NCBI GenBank assembly: GCA_903925745.1
Contig: CAIYGQ010000146.1
Span: 1 to 64,000, forward strand
Length of the DNA: 64,000 bases
Source: an uncultured Actinomycetes bacterium
GTDB lineage: Bacteria; Actinomycetota; Acidimicrobiia; Acidimicrobiales; Microtrichaceae
Direction: 5' to 3'
Numbering within the stretch: the stretch's first letter is position 1; each line of letters opens with the position of its first letter. Position numbers and translations under genes: made by a program. This document shows positions 8,230 through 15,434 of this stretch, in pieces. The notes below the pieces were generated by a model. The model had not been told where the DNA came from and did no database searches. It worked only from the letters and a program-made list of their open reading frames with translations.

Positions 8230-8576
8230 GGGGCGACCCGGTCCTTGGGTCGACCGATGATCGCCACGCCGTCCTTGACCAGGACGGGACGCTGGAGGAG
8301 CTCACCGTGCTCGGCGAGCACGTCCACCACCTGCGCCGCCGTGGCGACGTCGTCGTCGGTCAGGCCGAGCTTGCGGAAGTTCGCGTCCCGACGGACCAGG
8401 TCGGTCACCGGATCCTCGAGCTGCGACACGAGCGCCTGGAGCGTGGCCCGGTCCGGACGCTGCGCGACCAGCATGTACTTCACGATCTCGGCGTCGACTC
8501 CTGCCTGCTCGGCCTGCTCGACGGCATGGCGTGAGGTGCTGCAGTTCGGGTTGTGGAAGATCACGACGTCGGCCAT
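8214..8576 (-). CDS. ArsC/Spx-family thiol reductase (arsenate reductase-like)
   Basis: 120-residue thioredoxin-fold protein of the glutaredoxin-coupled ArsC family. The active-site loop FHNPNCSTSR carries the nucleophilic Cys12, and the later VRRD, LLQRPVLV and IIGRP segments supply the arginines that bind the oxyanion in classical ArsC (Arg60, Arg94 and Arg107 in the plasmid R773 enzyme). It may reduce arsenate or serve another thiol-redox role. No arsB, arsA or arsR neighbour is seen, so the physiological substrate is open. The ATG at 8576 has TACGTT (8588-8583, minus) ending 6 nt upstream, a leaderless layout. It diverges from the GH3 gene over 36 bp and converges with the TetR gene through a tandem-repeat junction. 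Confidence 0.87.
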   Translation of the reverse strand: MADVVIFHNPNCSTSRHAVEQAEQAGVDAEIVKYMLVAQRPDRATLQALVSQLEDPVTDLVRRDANFRKLGLTDDDVATAAQVVDVLAEHGELLQRPVLVKDGVAIIGRPKDRVAPFLAG

Positions 8577-8582
8577 GCGCAG

Positions 8583-8606
8583 AACGTACCTCGGAGGTGC
8601 GAGGAT
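8583..8606. promoter_or_regulatory. Divergent leaderless promoters for ArsC-like and GH3 genes
   Basis: Minus strand: TACGTT (8588-8583), 6 nt before the ATG at 8576. Plus strand: GAGGAT (8601-8606) with an upstream TGC that makes an extended -10, 6 nt before the GTG at 8613. The GAGG within it could instead serve as a ribosome binding site. Confidence 0.45.
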
Positions 8607-8612
8607 CACCCC

Positions 8613-11006
8613 GTGAGCGACCAGGAACCGGCCCCCTCCGCCCCGCCGCCCGACGACGACCCACGGGTCGAGGAGCTGCTCGCCCGGATGACGCTGTCGG
8701 AGAAGCTCGCCCAGCTCGGCTGCGTGTGGTCGACCCGACTGTTCGTCGACGACGACTTCTCCCCGGAGACAGCCGCCCAGGTCATCCCCGATGGCACCGG
8801 TCAGATCACCCGGATCGCCGCCTCCACCGGGCTCCGGCCGACCGGACTGGCCCGGGCCGCCAACCGGATCCAGCACTGGTTGTTGAACGAGACCCGCCTC
8901 GGGATCCCGGCGCTGGTCCACGAGGAGTCGACCGCTGGGTTCTGCGCCCGCGACGCCGTGCAGTTCCCCCAGGCCATCGGGTTGGCGTCCACGTGGAACC
9001 GCGAGCTGCTGCAGGCGGTCGCGACCCACATCCGCAGTGAGATGGTCGCCGTGGGTGCCCGACAGAGCCTGGCGCCGGTGCTCGACATCGCCCGCGACCC
9101 ACGCTGGGGTCGGCTCGAGGAGACCTACGGTGAGGACCCGGTGCTGTGCGGCGAGCTCGGCGCCGCGTACGTCCGGGGCCTGCAGAACACCACCGCCGAC
9201 GACCGCTCGGGCCTGGCCGACGGGGTGGTGGCCACCGGCAAGCACTTCCTCGGCTACGGCCTGTCCGACGGCGGGCTCAACCACGGACCCGTCCAGATGG
9301 GCCCGCGCGAACTGCGAGAGGTCTTCGCCGAGCCGTTCGCCGCCGCGGTGCGAGATGCCGGCCTGGCCTCGGTGATGAACTCCTACTCGTCGATCGACGG
9401 GATCCCCTGCGCCGGGTCGAGGTCGATCCTCACCGACCTGCTCCGGGGCGAACTCGGCTTCCACGGCACCGTCGTCGCCGACTACTTCGCCGTCGACCTG
9501 CTCCGGACACACCACCGGGTCGCACCCAACAAGGCGGTCGCCGGCGCGCGGGCCCTGCTGGCCGGGATGGACGTCGAGCTGCCCGCCACCGACTGCTTCG
9601 GTGAACTCGCACCGCTCGTCGACGCCGGCGTCGTCCCCGTCGAGCTGGTCGACCTGGCGGTCCGCCGGGTACTGCACCAGAAGTTCGAACTCGGCCTGTT
9701 CGAGTACCCCTACGTGGAGGAGTCGGTGGCGGCCGAGGCGTTCGGCACGCCACAGGGTCGCGCCCTGGCCCGCCGCGCCGCGGTCGAGTCGCTCGTCCTG
9801 TTGACCAACGACGGGATCATCCCGGTCGACGTCGCCGATCCGGACCGACCCGTCCGTCGGATCGCCGTCGTGGGTCCGACCGCCGACGACGTCCGCCTCC
9901 TCCAGGGCGACTATCACTACCCCACCCACCTCGAGATCATCTACGGGAGCGCCGCAGCGACCTCGTCGCTGCTGCCGGCAGCCGGTGGAGCCCACGCACC
10001 CGGCCCCTACTACCCCGACACGGTGACGCCGCTCGCCGGGTTGCGGGCCGCGCTGTTGGGCACCGAGGTCGAGCTCACCCACCACGCCGGATGCGGGGTC
10101 ACCGGCTCCGACCGCACCGGGATCGAACCGGCGGCCCGGCTCGCGGCCGATGCCGACCTGGCGGTCGTGTGCCTGGGGGGTCGCAGCGGCCTGACCCCCG
10201 AGGCGACCGTCGGCGAGGCGCGGGACGCCACCGACCTGGACCTGACCGGCGTCCAGCTCGAACTGCTCGACGCGGTCGCCGAGACGGGCACCCCCGTGGT
10301 GTGCGTCATCGTCTCGGGCCGGGCCCACACGCTCGACGTGGTGGAGGAGCGCTCCAACGCAGTGGTCCTGGCGTGGCTGCCCGGCATCGAGGGCGGCAGC
10401 GCCCTCGCCGACGTGCTCCTCGGGGCGGTCGCACCGTCGGGCCGGCTCCCCGTGAGCCTGCCTCGGGCCGTCGGACAGATCCCCGTCCACTACAACCACC
10501 GGGCGGGCGGGGGGCGCAGCCAGTTCTGGGGCGACTACACCGACTCCCCGAGCGGACCGCTCCACCCGTTCGGCCACGGGCTCTCCACCACGACCTTCGC
10601 CTACTCGGACCTGGTCGTGGAACCGGGCTCGACGGCCGAACCCACCCTGGTCCACGCCACCGTCACCAACACCGGTGCCCGGGCCGCGGACGAGGTCGTG
10701 CAGTGCTACGTGCACGACGAGACCGCCTCGGTCGCCCGAACCGAACGTCAGCTCGTCGGATTCGGCAGGATCCACCTGCCGGTCGGCTCCGCCGCCCGGG
10801 TCACGTTCCGGATCCACCCGTCCCGCCTGGCGTTCTTCGACGAGGACTTCGACTGCGTGTGCGAACCGGGCGCGTTCCGGGTCGAGGTCGGCGGGTGCGC
10901 GGGCTCCCCGGCGGTCGTCGACACCTTCGACCTGGCCGGTGACGTCGAACACCACCCCCAACGACGGTGGGTCTCGACGGTGTTCACGAGTGCGCCCACC
11001 TCGTAG
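8613..11006 (+). CDS. Glycoside hydrolase family 3 beta-glycosidase
   Basis: 797 residues, the usual size for a three-domain GH3 exo-glycosidase. The N-terminal barrel starts near ARMTLSEKLAQLG. GKHFLGYG with Lys210-His211 is the conserved substrate-binding motif, and Asp290 in GTVVADYFAVD fits the catalytic nucleophile (SDW in many homologues). AGMDVELP follows. The second alpha/beta domain runs from about 380 to 620, and the C-terminal beta-sandwich (fibronectin III-like: VHATVTNTGARAADEVVQCYV) ends the protein. No signal peptide is seen, so it is probably cytoplasmic and acts on imported oligosaccharides or glycosides. No transporter or second glycosidase is next to it. beta-Glucosidase and beta-xylosidase are both possible. 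Confidence 0.93.
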   Translation: MSDQEPAPSAPPPDDDPRVEELLARMTLSEKLAQLGCVWSTRLFVDDDFSPETAAQVIPDGTGQITRIAASTGLRPTGLARAANRIQHWLLNETRLGIPALVHEESTAGFCARDAVQFPQAIGLASTWNRELLQAVATHIRSEMVAVGARQSLAPVLDIARDPRWGRLEETYGEDPVLCGELGAAYVRGLQNTTADDRSGLADGVVATGKHFLGYGLSDGGLNHGPVQMGPRELREVFAEPFAAAVRDAGLASVMNSYSSIDGIPCAGSRSILTDLLRGELGFHGTVVADYFAVDLLRTHHRVAPNKAVAGARALLAGMDVELPATDCFGELAPLVDAGVVPVELVDLAVRRVLHQKFELGLFEYPYVEESVAAEAFGTPQGRALARRAAVESLVLLTNDGIIPVDVADPDRPVRRIAVVGPTADDVRLLQGDYHYPTHLEIIYGSAAATSSLLPAAGGAHAPGPYYPDTVTPLAGLRAALLGTEVELTHHAGCGVTGSDRTGIEPAARLAADADLAVVCLGGRSGLTPEATVGEARDATDLDLTGVQLELLDAVAETGTPVVCVIVSGRAHTLDVVEERSNAVVLAWLPGIEGGSALADVLLGAVAPSGRLPVSLPRAVGQIPVHYNHRAGGGRSQFWGDYTDSPSGPLHPFGHGLSTTTFAYSDLVVEPGSTAEPTLVHATVTNTGARAADEVVQCYVHDETASVARTERQLVGFGRIHLPVGSAARVTFRIHPSRLAFFDEDFDCVCEPGAFRVEVGGCAGSPAVVDTFDLAGDVEHHPQRRWVSTVFTSAPTS

Positions 11007-11065
11007 TCTCTGCACCCGGAACCCCAAGGGGCCGGACGAGCGGCCACGTCGAGTCGGAGGCAACC

Positions 11066-11554
11066 GTGAGCGAGCATCAGTACGTCATGCACCGGAGACT
11101 GGCATCGATCAAGAGCTTCGACGTCACCGACGCCGATGGCTCGGCCGTCTACGGCGTCAAGTTCCACGTCGACGGACTCGCCAAGGAGTCGTGGACCTTC
11201 ACCGAGGCAGGGGGCACGCAGGTCGCCAAGCTCATCCGTGCGGGCGTCCACGTGCACCCGACGTTCTCGCTGGACCGGCCCGGCCACGGCGAGGTCACCA
11301 TCACGAAGGCCAACTTCATGCCGGTCAAGGAGACCTGGCGGATCGAGGGAACGGAACTGGGCGACCTGGACGTGAACGGCAACGTGGTCGACCACGAGTA
11401 CACCGTGACCGCCGCCGACGGCACGGCGGTCGGCCAGGCGTCACGGGCCTGGGTGACGATCCGTGACACCTACGGCGTCCGCGTCGACGGGGTCGACCCG
11501 ATCGTCGTGATCGGCGCCGCGCTGGCCATCGACGTCATCGAGCACTCGAAGTAG
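11066..11554 (+). CDS. LURP-one-related (YxjI/LOR) family protein
   Basis: 162-residue protein matching the tubby-like LOR fold by its repeating pattern: a start with HRRLASIKSFDVTDADGSAVYGVKFHV, a middle TQVAKLIRAGVHVHPTFSL, a second strand set ETWRIEGTELGDLDV and the closing segment ASRAWVTIRDTYGVRV, followed by a hydrophobic helix (VIGAALAIDVIE). In tubby proteins this barrel binds phosphoinositides, and the central C-terminal helix threads the barrel. In bacteria the role is unknown. The GTG start is preceded by CGGAGG with a 5-nt spacer, which decides it over the in-frame upstream ATG at 10967 that lies inside the GH3 gene. It probably follows GH3 on the same transcript (59-bp gap). Confidence 0.78.
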   Translation: MSEHQYVMHRRLASIKSFDVTDADGSAVYGVKFHVDGLAKESWTFTEAGGTQVAKLIRAGVHVHPTFSLDRPGHGEVTITKANFMPVKETWRIEGTELGDLDVNGNVVDHEYTVTAADGTAVGQASRAWVTIRDTYGVRVDGVDPIVVIGAALAIDVIEHSK

Positions 11555-11610
11555 GACCCCGTCGGCGGCCCGCTGGGCCGACACCACCTGCGGCCCGCAG
11601 CGGACCATGG

Positions 11611-11616
11611 CAGGCT
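11611..11616 (+). promoter_or_regulatory. Putative -10 of leaderless crotonase gene
   Basis: CAGGCT, 6 nt before the ATG at 11623. It keeps the A2 and T6 positions but lacks the first T, so it is weaker than most others in the window. Confidence 0.35.
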
Positions 11617-11622
11617 GCGGCC

Positions 11623-12492
11623 ATGAGCGACGACGTGCGTGGAGGGCTTCCGGCGGGATCGGTCGGGGCGACGGTGGTGCGACTCGACCATCTGGCGATG
11701 GACGGTCCGGACGCTGGGATCCGCCTGCTCACCCTGGATCGACCCGATCGCCTCAACGCCATGAACCCGGCGCTCATCGACCAGCTCCACGACCGGATCG
11801 AGGAGCTCCGTGCCGACGTCGACGCCCGGGTGGTGGTGCTCACCGGAGCCGGGCGGGGCTTCTGCTCCGGACTGGACCTGCACGACGCCTCGCCCACCGG
11901 GCTCGCCGACACCGAGGGCCGCGGACGGATGCAGCGGGGCATGGACGTGCAGCAACGGATCGCCGGCCTGGTTCCGGCGCTGCGGTCGCTGCGCATCCCC
12001 GTGATCGCCGCCGTCAACGGCGCCGCCGCCGGCGGCGGGCTGGCGCTCGCTCTGGCCTCGGACGTCCGGATCGCCGCGGCGTCGGCCAAGTTCAACGTGG
12101 CCTTCGTGCGGATCGGACTCTCGGGCTGCGACATCGGTGTCTCGTGGCTGCTCCCCCGATGGATCGGCGCATCGCGCGCCTTCGAGCTGATGCTGACCGG
12201 CCGGATGGTGTTCGCCGAGGAGGCCGAACGCATCGGACTCGTGAGCCGGGTCGTGCCCGACGACGAACTGCTCGACGCCGCGCTCGACACTGCACGGCTC
12301 GTGTGCGCCAACAGCCCGACCGGGGTATGGATGACCAAGGAGGTCATGTGGGCGCAGCTGGAGGTCGCCAGCCTCACGGCCGGGATCGACCTGGAGAACC
12401 GCACGCAGATCCTCACCTCGTTCACCGAGGACATGCACGAGGCGGTCGGCGCCTTCCTGGAGCGACGGCCCGCGCAGTTCCGCAACCGCTGA
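11623..12492 (+). CDS. Crotonase-superfamily protein lacking both hydratase glutamates
   Basis: 289 residues of the enoyl-CoA hydratase/isomerase fold. The oxyanion-hole segments GAGRGFCSGLDL and NGAAAGGGLALAL are intact, so CoA-thioester binding is expected. The two catalytic glutamates of true hydratases (Glu144 and Glu164 in the rat enzyme) align with Ala (GGGLALALASD) and Phe (FNVAFVRIG). I therefore expect an isomerase, thioesterase-like or other crotonase reaction rather than hydration. The motif AFVRIGLSGCDIGVSWLLPR is, as I recall, shared by an actinobacterial EchA12-like subgroup, so the change is probably a subfamily trait. The DNA glycosylase gene starts within its stop codon (1-nt overlap), so the two are co-transcribed despite unrelated roles. 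Confidence 0.88.
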   Translation: MSDDVRGGLPAGSVGATVVRLDHLAMDGPDAGIRLLTLDRPDRLNAMNPALIDQLHDRIEELRADVDARVVVLTGAGRGFCSGLDLHDASPTGLADTEGRGRMQRGMDVQQRIAGLVPALRSLRIPVIAAVNGAAAGGGLALALASDVRIAAASAKFNVAFVRIGLSGCDIGVSWLLPRWIGASRAFELMLTGRMVFAEEAERIGLVSRVVPDDELLDAALDTARLVCANSPTGVWMTKEVMWAQLEVASLTAGIDLENRTQILTSFTEDMHEAVGAFLERRPAQFRNR

Positions 12493-13121
12493 TGCCAGCG
12501 ACCACGACCCGGTCGGGGTGGCGGGACGCGGCCGCCGACCTGGCACGACGGCACCCGGTGCTCGAACGGCTCCACGCGGACCATGGTCCGCCGACGATCG
12601 GCCCGGGCGCACCGCCCGGTGAACGTTTCGCCGCCACGTGCCGGGCCGTCGCCCACCAGCAGCTCGCCGGCCGGGCCGCGGCGACCATCTGGTCGCGTGT
12701 CGTCGACACGGTCGGTGAACCCTTCGAGCCCCGAGCCGTCCTGAACGCCGGAGCCGCGCGACTGCGCTCCGCCGGCCTGTCGAACGCCAAGGCCACCACC
12801 CTCCTGTCGCTGGCCGACCACACCCTGGACGGCTCGCTGGACTGGCGCCGGGTCGCGCGGCTCGACGACGGGGACGTGGTCGCCGAGCTCACCCGGGTGC
12901 GGGGGATCGGTCCGTGGACCGCCCAGATGTTCCTGATGTTCGAGCTGCGTCGGGTCGACGTCTGGCCGACGGGCGACCTGGGCGTCCGCGCGGGGTACGC
13001 ACGAGCCTTCGGACTCGACCAGGTGCCCGATGCCCGGACGCTCGACGAGCTGGGCCGGCCGTGGGCGCCGTTCCGCTCGGTCGTGGCCTGGTGGTGCTGG
13101 CGCGAACTTGACTCCGGCTGA
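12492..13121 (+). CDS. DNA-3-methyladenine glycosylase II-like (AlkA/HhH-GPD)
   Basis: 209-residue base-excision repair glycosylase of the HhH-GPD superfamily. The helix-hairpin-helix with GPD loop is LTRVRGIGPWTAQMFLMF (about 136-153), and the catalytic Asp162 follows in WPTGDLGVRAG. The N-terminal part GERFAATCRAVAHQQLAGRAAATIWSRV is the usual helical entry of the family. Iron-sulfur cysteines of the EndoIII branch are absent, and there is no AlkA N-terminal beta domain, so it is a minimal AlkA-like enzyme for alkylated purines. The ATG overlaps the TGA of the crotonase gene by one base. The SOS-controlled HNH gene follows 66 bp downstream, which gives a small DNA-damage neighbourhood, though that gene has its own promoter. 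Confidence 0.9.
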   Translation: MPATTTRSGWRDAAADLARRHPVLERLHADHGPPTIGPGAPPGERFAATCRAVAHQQLAGRAAATIWSRVVDTVGEPFEPRAVLNAGAARLRSAGLSNAKATTLLSLADHTLDGSLDWRRVARLDDGDVVAELTRVRGIGPWTAQMFLMFELRRVDVWPTGDLGVRAGYARAFGLDQVPDARTLDELGRPWAPFRSVVAWWCWRELDSG

Positions 13122-13175
13122 GACCGGGACTGTCCAGCGGGAGAGCTCCCGCGGGTGGCTGTCACAGGCTCCGGA

Positions 13176-13194
13176 TAGAACGAACATGTGTTCG
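13176..13194 (+). promoter_or_regulatory. LexA (SOS) box over the start of the DUF222/HNH gene
   Basis: CGAACATGTGTTCG at 13181-13194 matches every position of the Gram-positive LexA consensus CGAACRNRYGTTYG. It overlaps the end of a candidate -10 (TAGAAC, 13176-13181) and covers the GTG start codon at 13188, so bound LexA would block RNA polymerase. Confidence 0.75.
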
Positions 13195-14597
13195 ATCACC
13201 AGACCACCGAGGCCACCCCGCTCGACGACCTCCTCGTCGACGCCGCCCCGCCGAGCCACACAGACGTCACCGCCTGCGGGGACGAGGAGCTGATCCGTTC
13301 CGTCGAGCGCGTCGAGGCCGCCCGCCGCGCCCTGGACGCCACCGCCGCCCGGCTCGCGGACGAACTCGAGCGACGCGGCACGACCACCACCCGTGACGGT
13401 CTGCGCACCCCGGGATGGCTGGCCTGGAGGTTCGGACTCCCCCGGCAGGATGCCGCCAGCCTGGTTCGGGTCGGTCGGTTCCTGTCCGAGCACCCGGTGA
13501 TCGCCCGGGCCCTGGAGGGCGGCATCCTGTCCGCGTCCCACGTACGACTGCTCGTCAGGGCGTGCACCCCCCGGGTCGCCCAGGTGGTCCATCTGATCCA
13601 GGAGCAACTCGTCGACCTGGCACGCGGGACCCGCTTCGAGGTCTGGGCCCGCGACGTCCGGGCGCTGCTCGACCTGGCCGACCAGGACGGCGGCCACGAA
13701 CCCCGCCTGCAGGACAACCACCTCGACGTCGTGACCGACGCCGATGGCGGCGTCCTGGTCCACGGTGAACTGGTCGGTGCGTGGGCGGCGGAGTTCCGTG
13801 CGGCGATCGACGCCGAGGCCGACCGGATGTTCCGGACCATGCTCCGGGATGCGGCCAGCACCGGGGGCGAGACCCCGCAGTTCCGCCGGCCCCAACTGCT
13901 GGCCCTCGCACTCGTCGAACTCGTGCGTCAGGGTCGGGCCGCAGGTCGGTCCGGCCAGGCACCGGTGGGCGACGTCACCGTCGTCCTGACGACGCCGCCG
14001 TCGCTGCCGGCGGAGCTCCACGGGCCCACACCCGGCCAGAGCGACTCTGAGTGGCTGGACCGGATCACCGCAGCGACCCTCTCGGCCCACGCCCTGGACG
14101 GACGACCGCTCCATCCCACGACCGCCGGCCTCCTCTGCTGCGACGCCTCGCTCCGCGTGCTCGTCGAGACCTTCTCCGGTGAGGCGCTCGCCCTGGGCCG
14201 CTCACAGCGGCTCGCCTCGGCCGCACAACGTCGGGCGGCGGCGGTCCGCTTCGGCGGCTGCTGCTTCCCGGGGTGCGACGCGCCACCGAACTGGGTCGAA
14301 CTGCACCACACCCCGGGTTGGGAGGCCGGCGGCGGCACCGACCTGGACCACCTCGCACCGCTCTGTCGGCACCACCACGGCACGGTCCACCAGCGGGGGT
14401 GGGGGCTGGTACCCGACCAGGACCACGGATTCGTCGTCCTCACACCGTCCGGGAGACGCCTGCCCGCTCAATCCAGGGGACGCGTCCGTCAATCAACGGG
14501 ACGCGTCCGGGTGCGCGGCCCGGCCGATGATCCGATCAGAGCCCGAGCACCCGCGCCGCGTTCCCATGCAGGAACTTCGGCCAGACCTCGTCCTTGA
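13188..14597 (+). CDS. DUF222/13E12-type protein with C-terminal HNH nuclease domain
   Basis: 469 residues. The N-terminal two thirds are the DUF222 (13E12 repeat) helical region, with ELIRSVERVEAARRALDATAARLADELERRG near the start and a recognisable GWLAWRFGLPRQDAASLVRVG. The C-terminal HNH domain has zinc-type cysteines (CCFPGCDAPPNWVELHH ... HLAPLCRHHHGTVH). The usual central Asn of the HNH is His here (LDHLAPLC). Such proteins occur in multiple copies in actinobacterial genomes and may be mobile or damage-linked nucleases. Their function is not established. The GTG start sits inside a LexA box, and the likely promoter is leaderless. Its tail carries a 7-residue in-frame duplication (QSRGRVR/QSTGRVR) and overlaps the convergent amidohydrolase gene by 62 bp. 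Confidence 0.87.
   Translation: MFDHQTTEATPLDDLLVDAAPPSHTDVTACGDEELIRSVERVEAARRALDATAARLADELERRGTTTTRDGLRTPGWLAWRFGLPRQDAASLVRVGRFLSEHPVIARALEGGILSASHVRLLVRACTPRVAQVVHLIQEQLVDLARGTRFEVWARDVRALLDLADQDGGHEPRLQDNHLDVVTDADGGVLVHGELVGAWAAEFRAAIDAEADRMFRTMLRDAASTGGETPQFRRPQLLALALVELVRQGRAAGRSGQAPVGDVTVVLTTPPSLPAELHGPTPGQSDSEWLDRITAATLSAHALDGRPLHPTTAGLLCCDASLRVLVETFSGEALALGRSQRLASAAQRRAAAVRFGGCCFPGCDAPPNWVELHHTPGWEAGGGTDLDHLAPLCRHHHGTVHQRGWGLVPDQDHGFVVLTPSGRRLPAQSRGRVRQSTGRVRVRGPADDPIRARAPAPRSHAGTSARPRP
14468..14509. repeat. 21-bp tandem repeat at the HNH/amidohydrolase convergent junction
   Basis: tcaatcNANgggacgcgtccg occurs twice (14468-14488, 14489-14509; 19/21 identical). Each copy contains the perfect palindrome ggacgcgtcc. 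In the HNH frame it adds seven residues near the C-terminus. Confidence 0.88.
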
Positions 14598-15399
14598 GCG
14601 GCACGTTCGGCAGTTCCGAGAAGATGCGCTCCAGCGTCAGGCCCATCGGGAAGTAGCCCGCGTACATCACCTTGTCGGCGCCCCGTGTGTTGGCGTAGTC
14701 GATGATCGCCTGCGGGTAGTACTTCGGCGCGAACGCAGAGGTCGAGTAGTAGAGGTTCGGCCACTTCAACATGAGCTTCACGGCCAACTCCTCCCACGGT
14801 TCCGCACCGTGCCGCATGACGATGGTCAGCTCGGGGAAGAACCAGCAGACCTCGTCGAGCAGCTCGACCTTCTGACAGGCCATCGGGACCCTGGGGCCCG
14901 GAACCCCGACGCACATGAAGATGGGGATCCGCAGCTCACAGCACTTGGCGTACACCGGGTACCAACGCTTGTCGTTGATCGGGACCTGCGGGTTGCAGCC
15001 GGCCGGGAACCCCACCACGGCCCGCAGGTCCATGGTCTCGTGCGCCCGGACGATCTGTTCGACCGCCCGCATGCCGTCGTTCGGGTCCACTCCGATCGAC
15101 GCGAGGAACCGGTCCGGGTGGGCCGTGAGGGCTCGGGTCTGGGTCTCACCGCCGGCGCCGATCAACGCTCGCTCGATCCCGTAGTGGTCCATCAACGCCA
15201 ACGTGTGCGCCACCGGGTCGTCGATACCCTGCGCGGCCTTCGGGACGTCCTTGAACATGTACTCGACCGGGAAGTCGAACTCCTCCCGGGAGTCGCGGTC
15301 ACGCAGCTGTGGGGCCAGGAACTCATACACCCGCTTCAGGTCGTCGAAAGGCAGGTCCAACATGGTGTCGATGATCCCGATCCCGGGCGGCATGGCCAT
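14536..15399 (-). CDS. Amidohydrolase-2 family protein with degraded metal site
   Basis: 287 residues of the amidohydrolase 2 (ACMSD-like decarboxylase/hydrolase) TIM-barrel fold. The fold is indicated by ALMDHYGIERALIG, PDRFLASIGVDPNDGMRAVEQI, a central His in VMRHGAEPWEEL and the closing HGNAARVLGL. The canonical N-terminal HxH metal pair is not visible (the site reads GIIDTMLDLP), and the usual SDYPH aspartate is replaced (MYAGYFPMG). Thus at least three metal ligands are missing, and it may be non-catalytic or use another mechanism. The ATG at 15399 has TACCCT (15411-15406, minus) ending 6 nt upstream. It diverges from the sulfatase gene over 35 bp and overlaps the HNH gene tail-to-tail. 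Confidence 0.82.
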   Translation of the reverse strand: MAMPPGIGIIDTMLDLPFDDLKRVYEFLAPQLRDRDSREEFDFPVEYMFKDVPKAAQGIDDPVAHTLALMDHYGIERALIGAGGETQTRALTAHPDRFLASIGVDPNDGMRAVEQIVRAHETMDLRAVVGFPAGCNPQVPINDKRWYPVYAKCCELRIPIFMCVGVPGPRVPMACQKVELLDEVCWFFPELTIVMRHGAEPWEELAVKLMLKWPNLYYSTSAFAPKYYPQAIIDYANTRGADKVMYAGYFPMGLTLERIFSELPNVPLKDEVWPKFLHGNAARVLGL

Positions 15400-15405
15400 C
15401 TCGCG

Positions 15406-15411
15406 AGGGTA
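15406..15411 (-). promoter_or_regulatory. -10 hexamer of leaderless amidohydrolase gene
   Basis: TACCCT on the minus strand, 6 nt before the ATG at 15399, with no Shine-Dalgarno in between. The divergent sulfatase has TAGAAC (15422-15427) 7 nt before its ATG. Confidence 0.55.
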
Positions 15412-15434
15412 CCGGGTGGGGTAGAACAGGGCCG

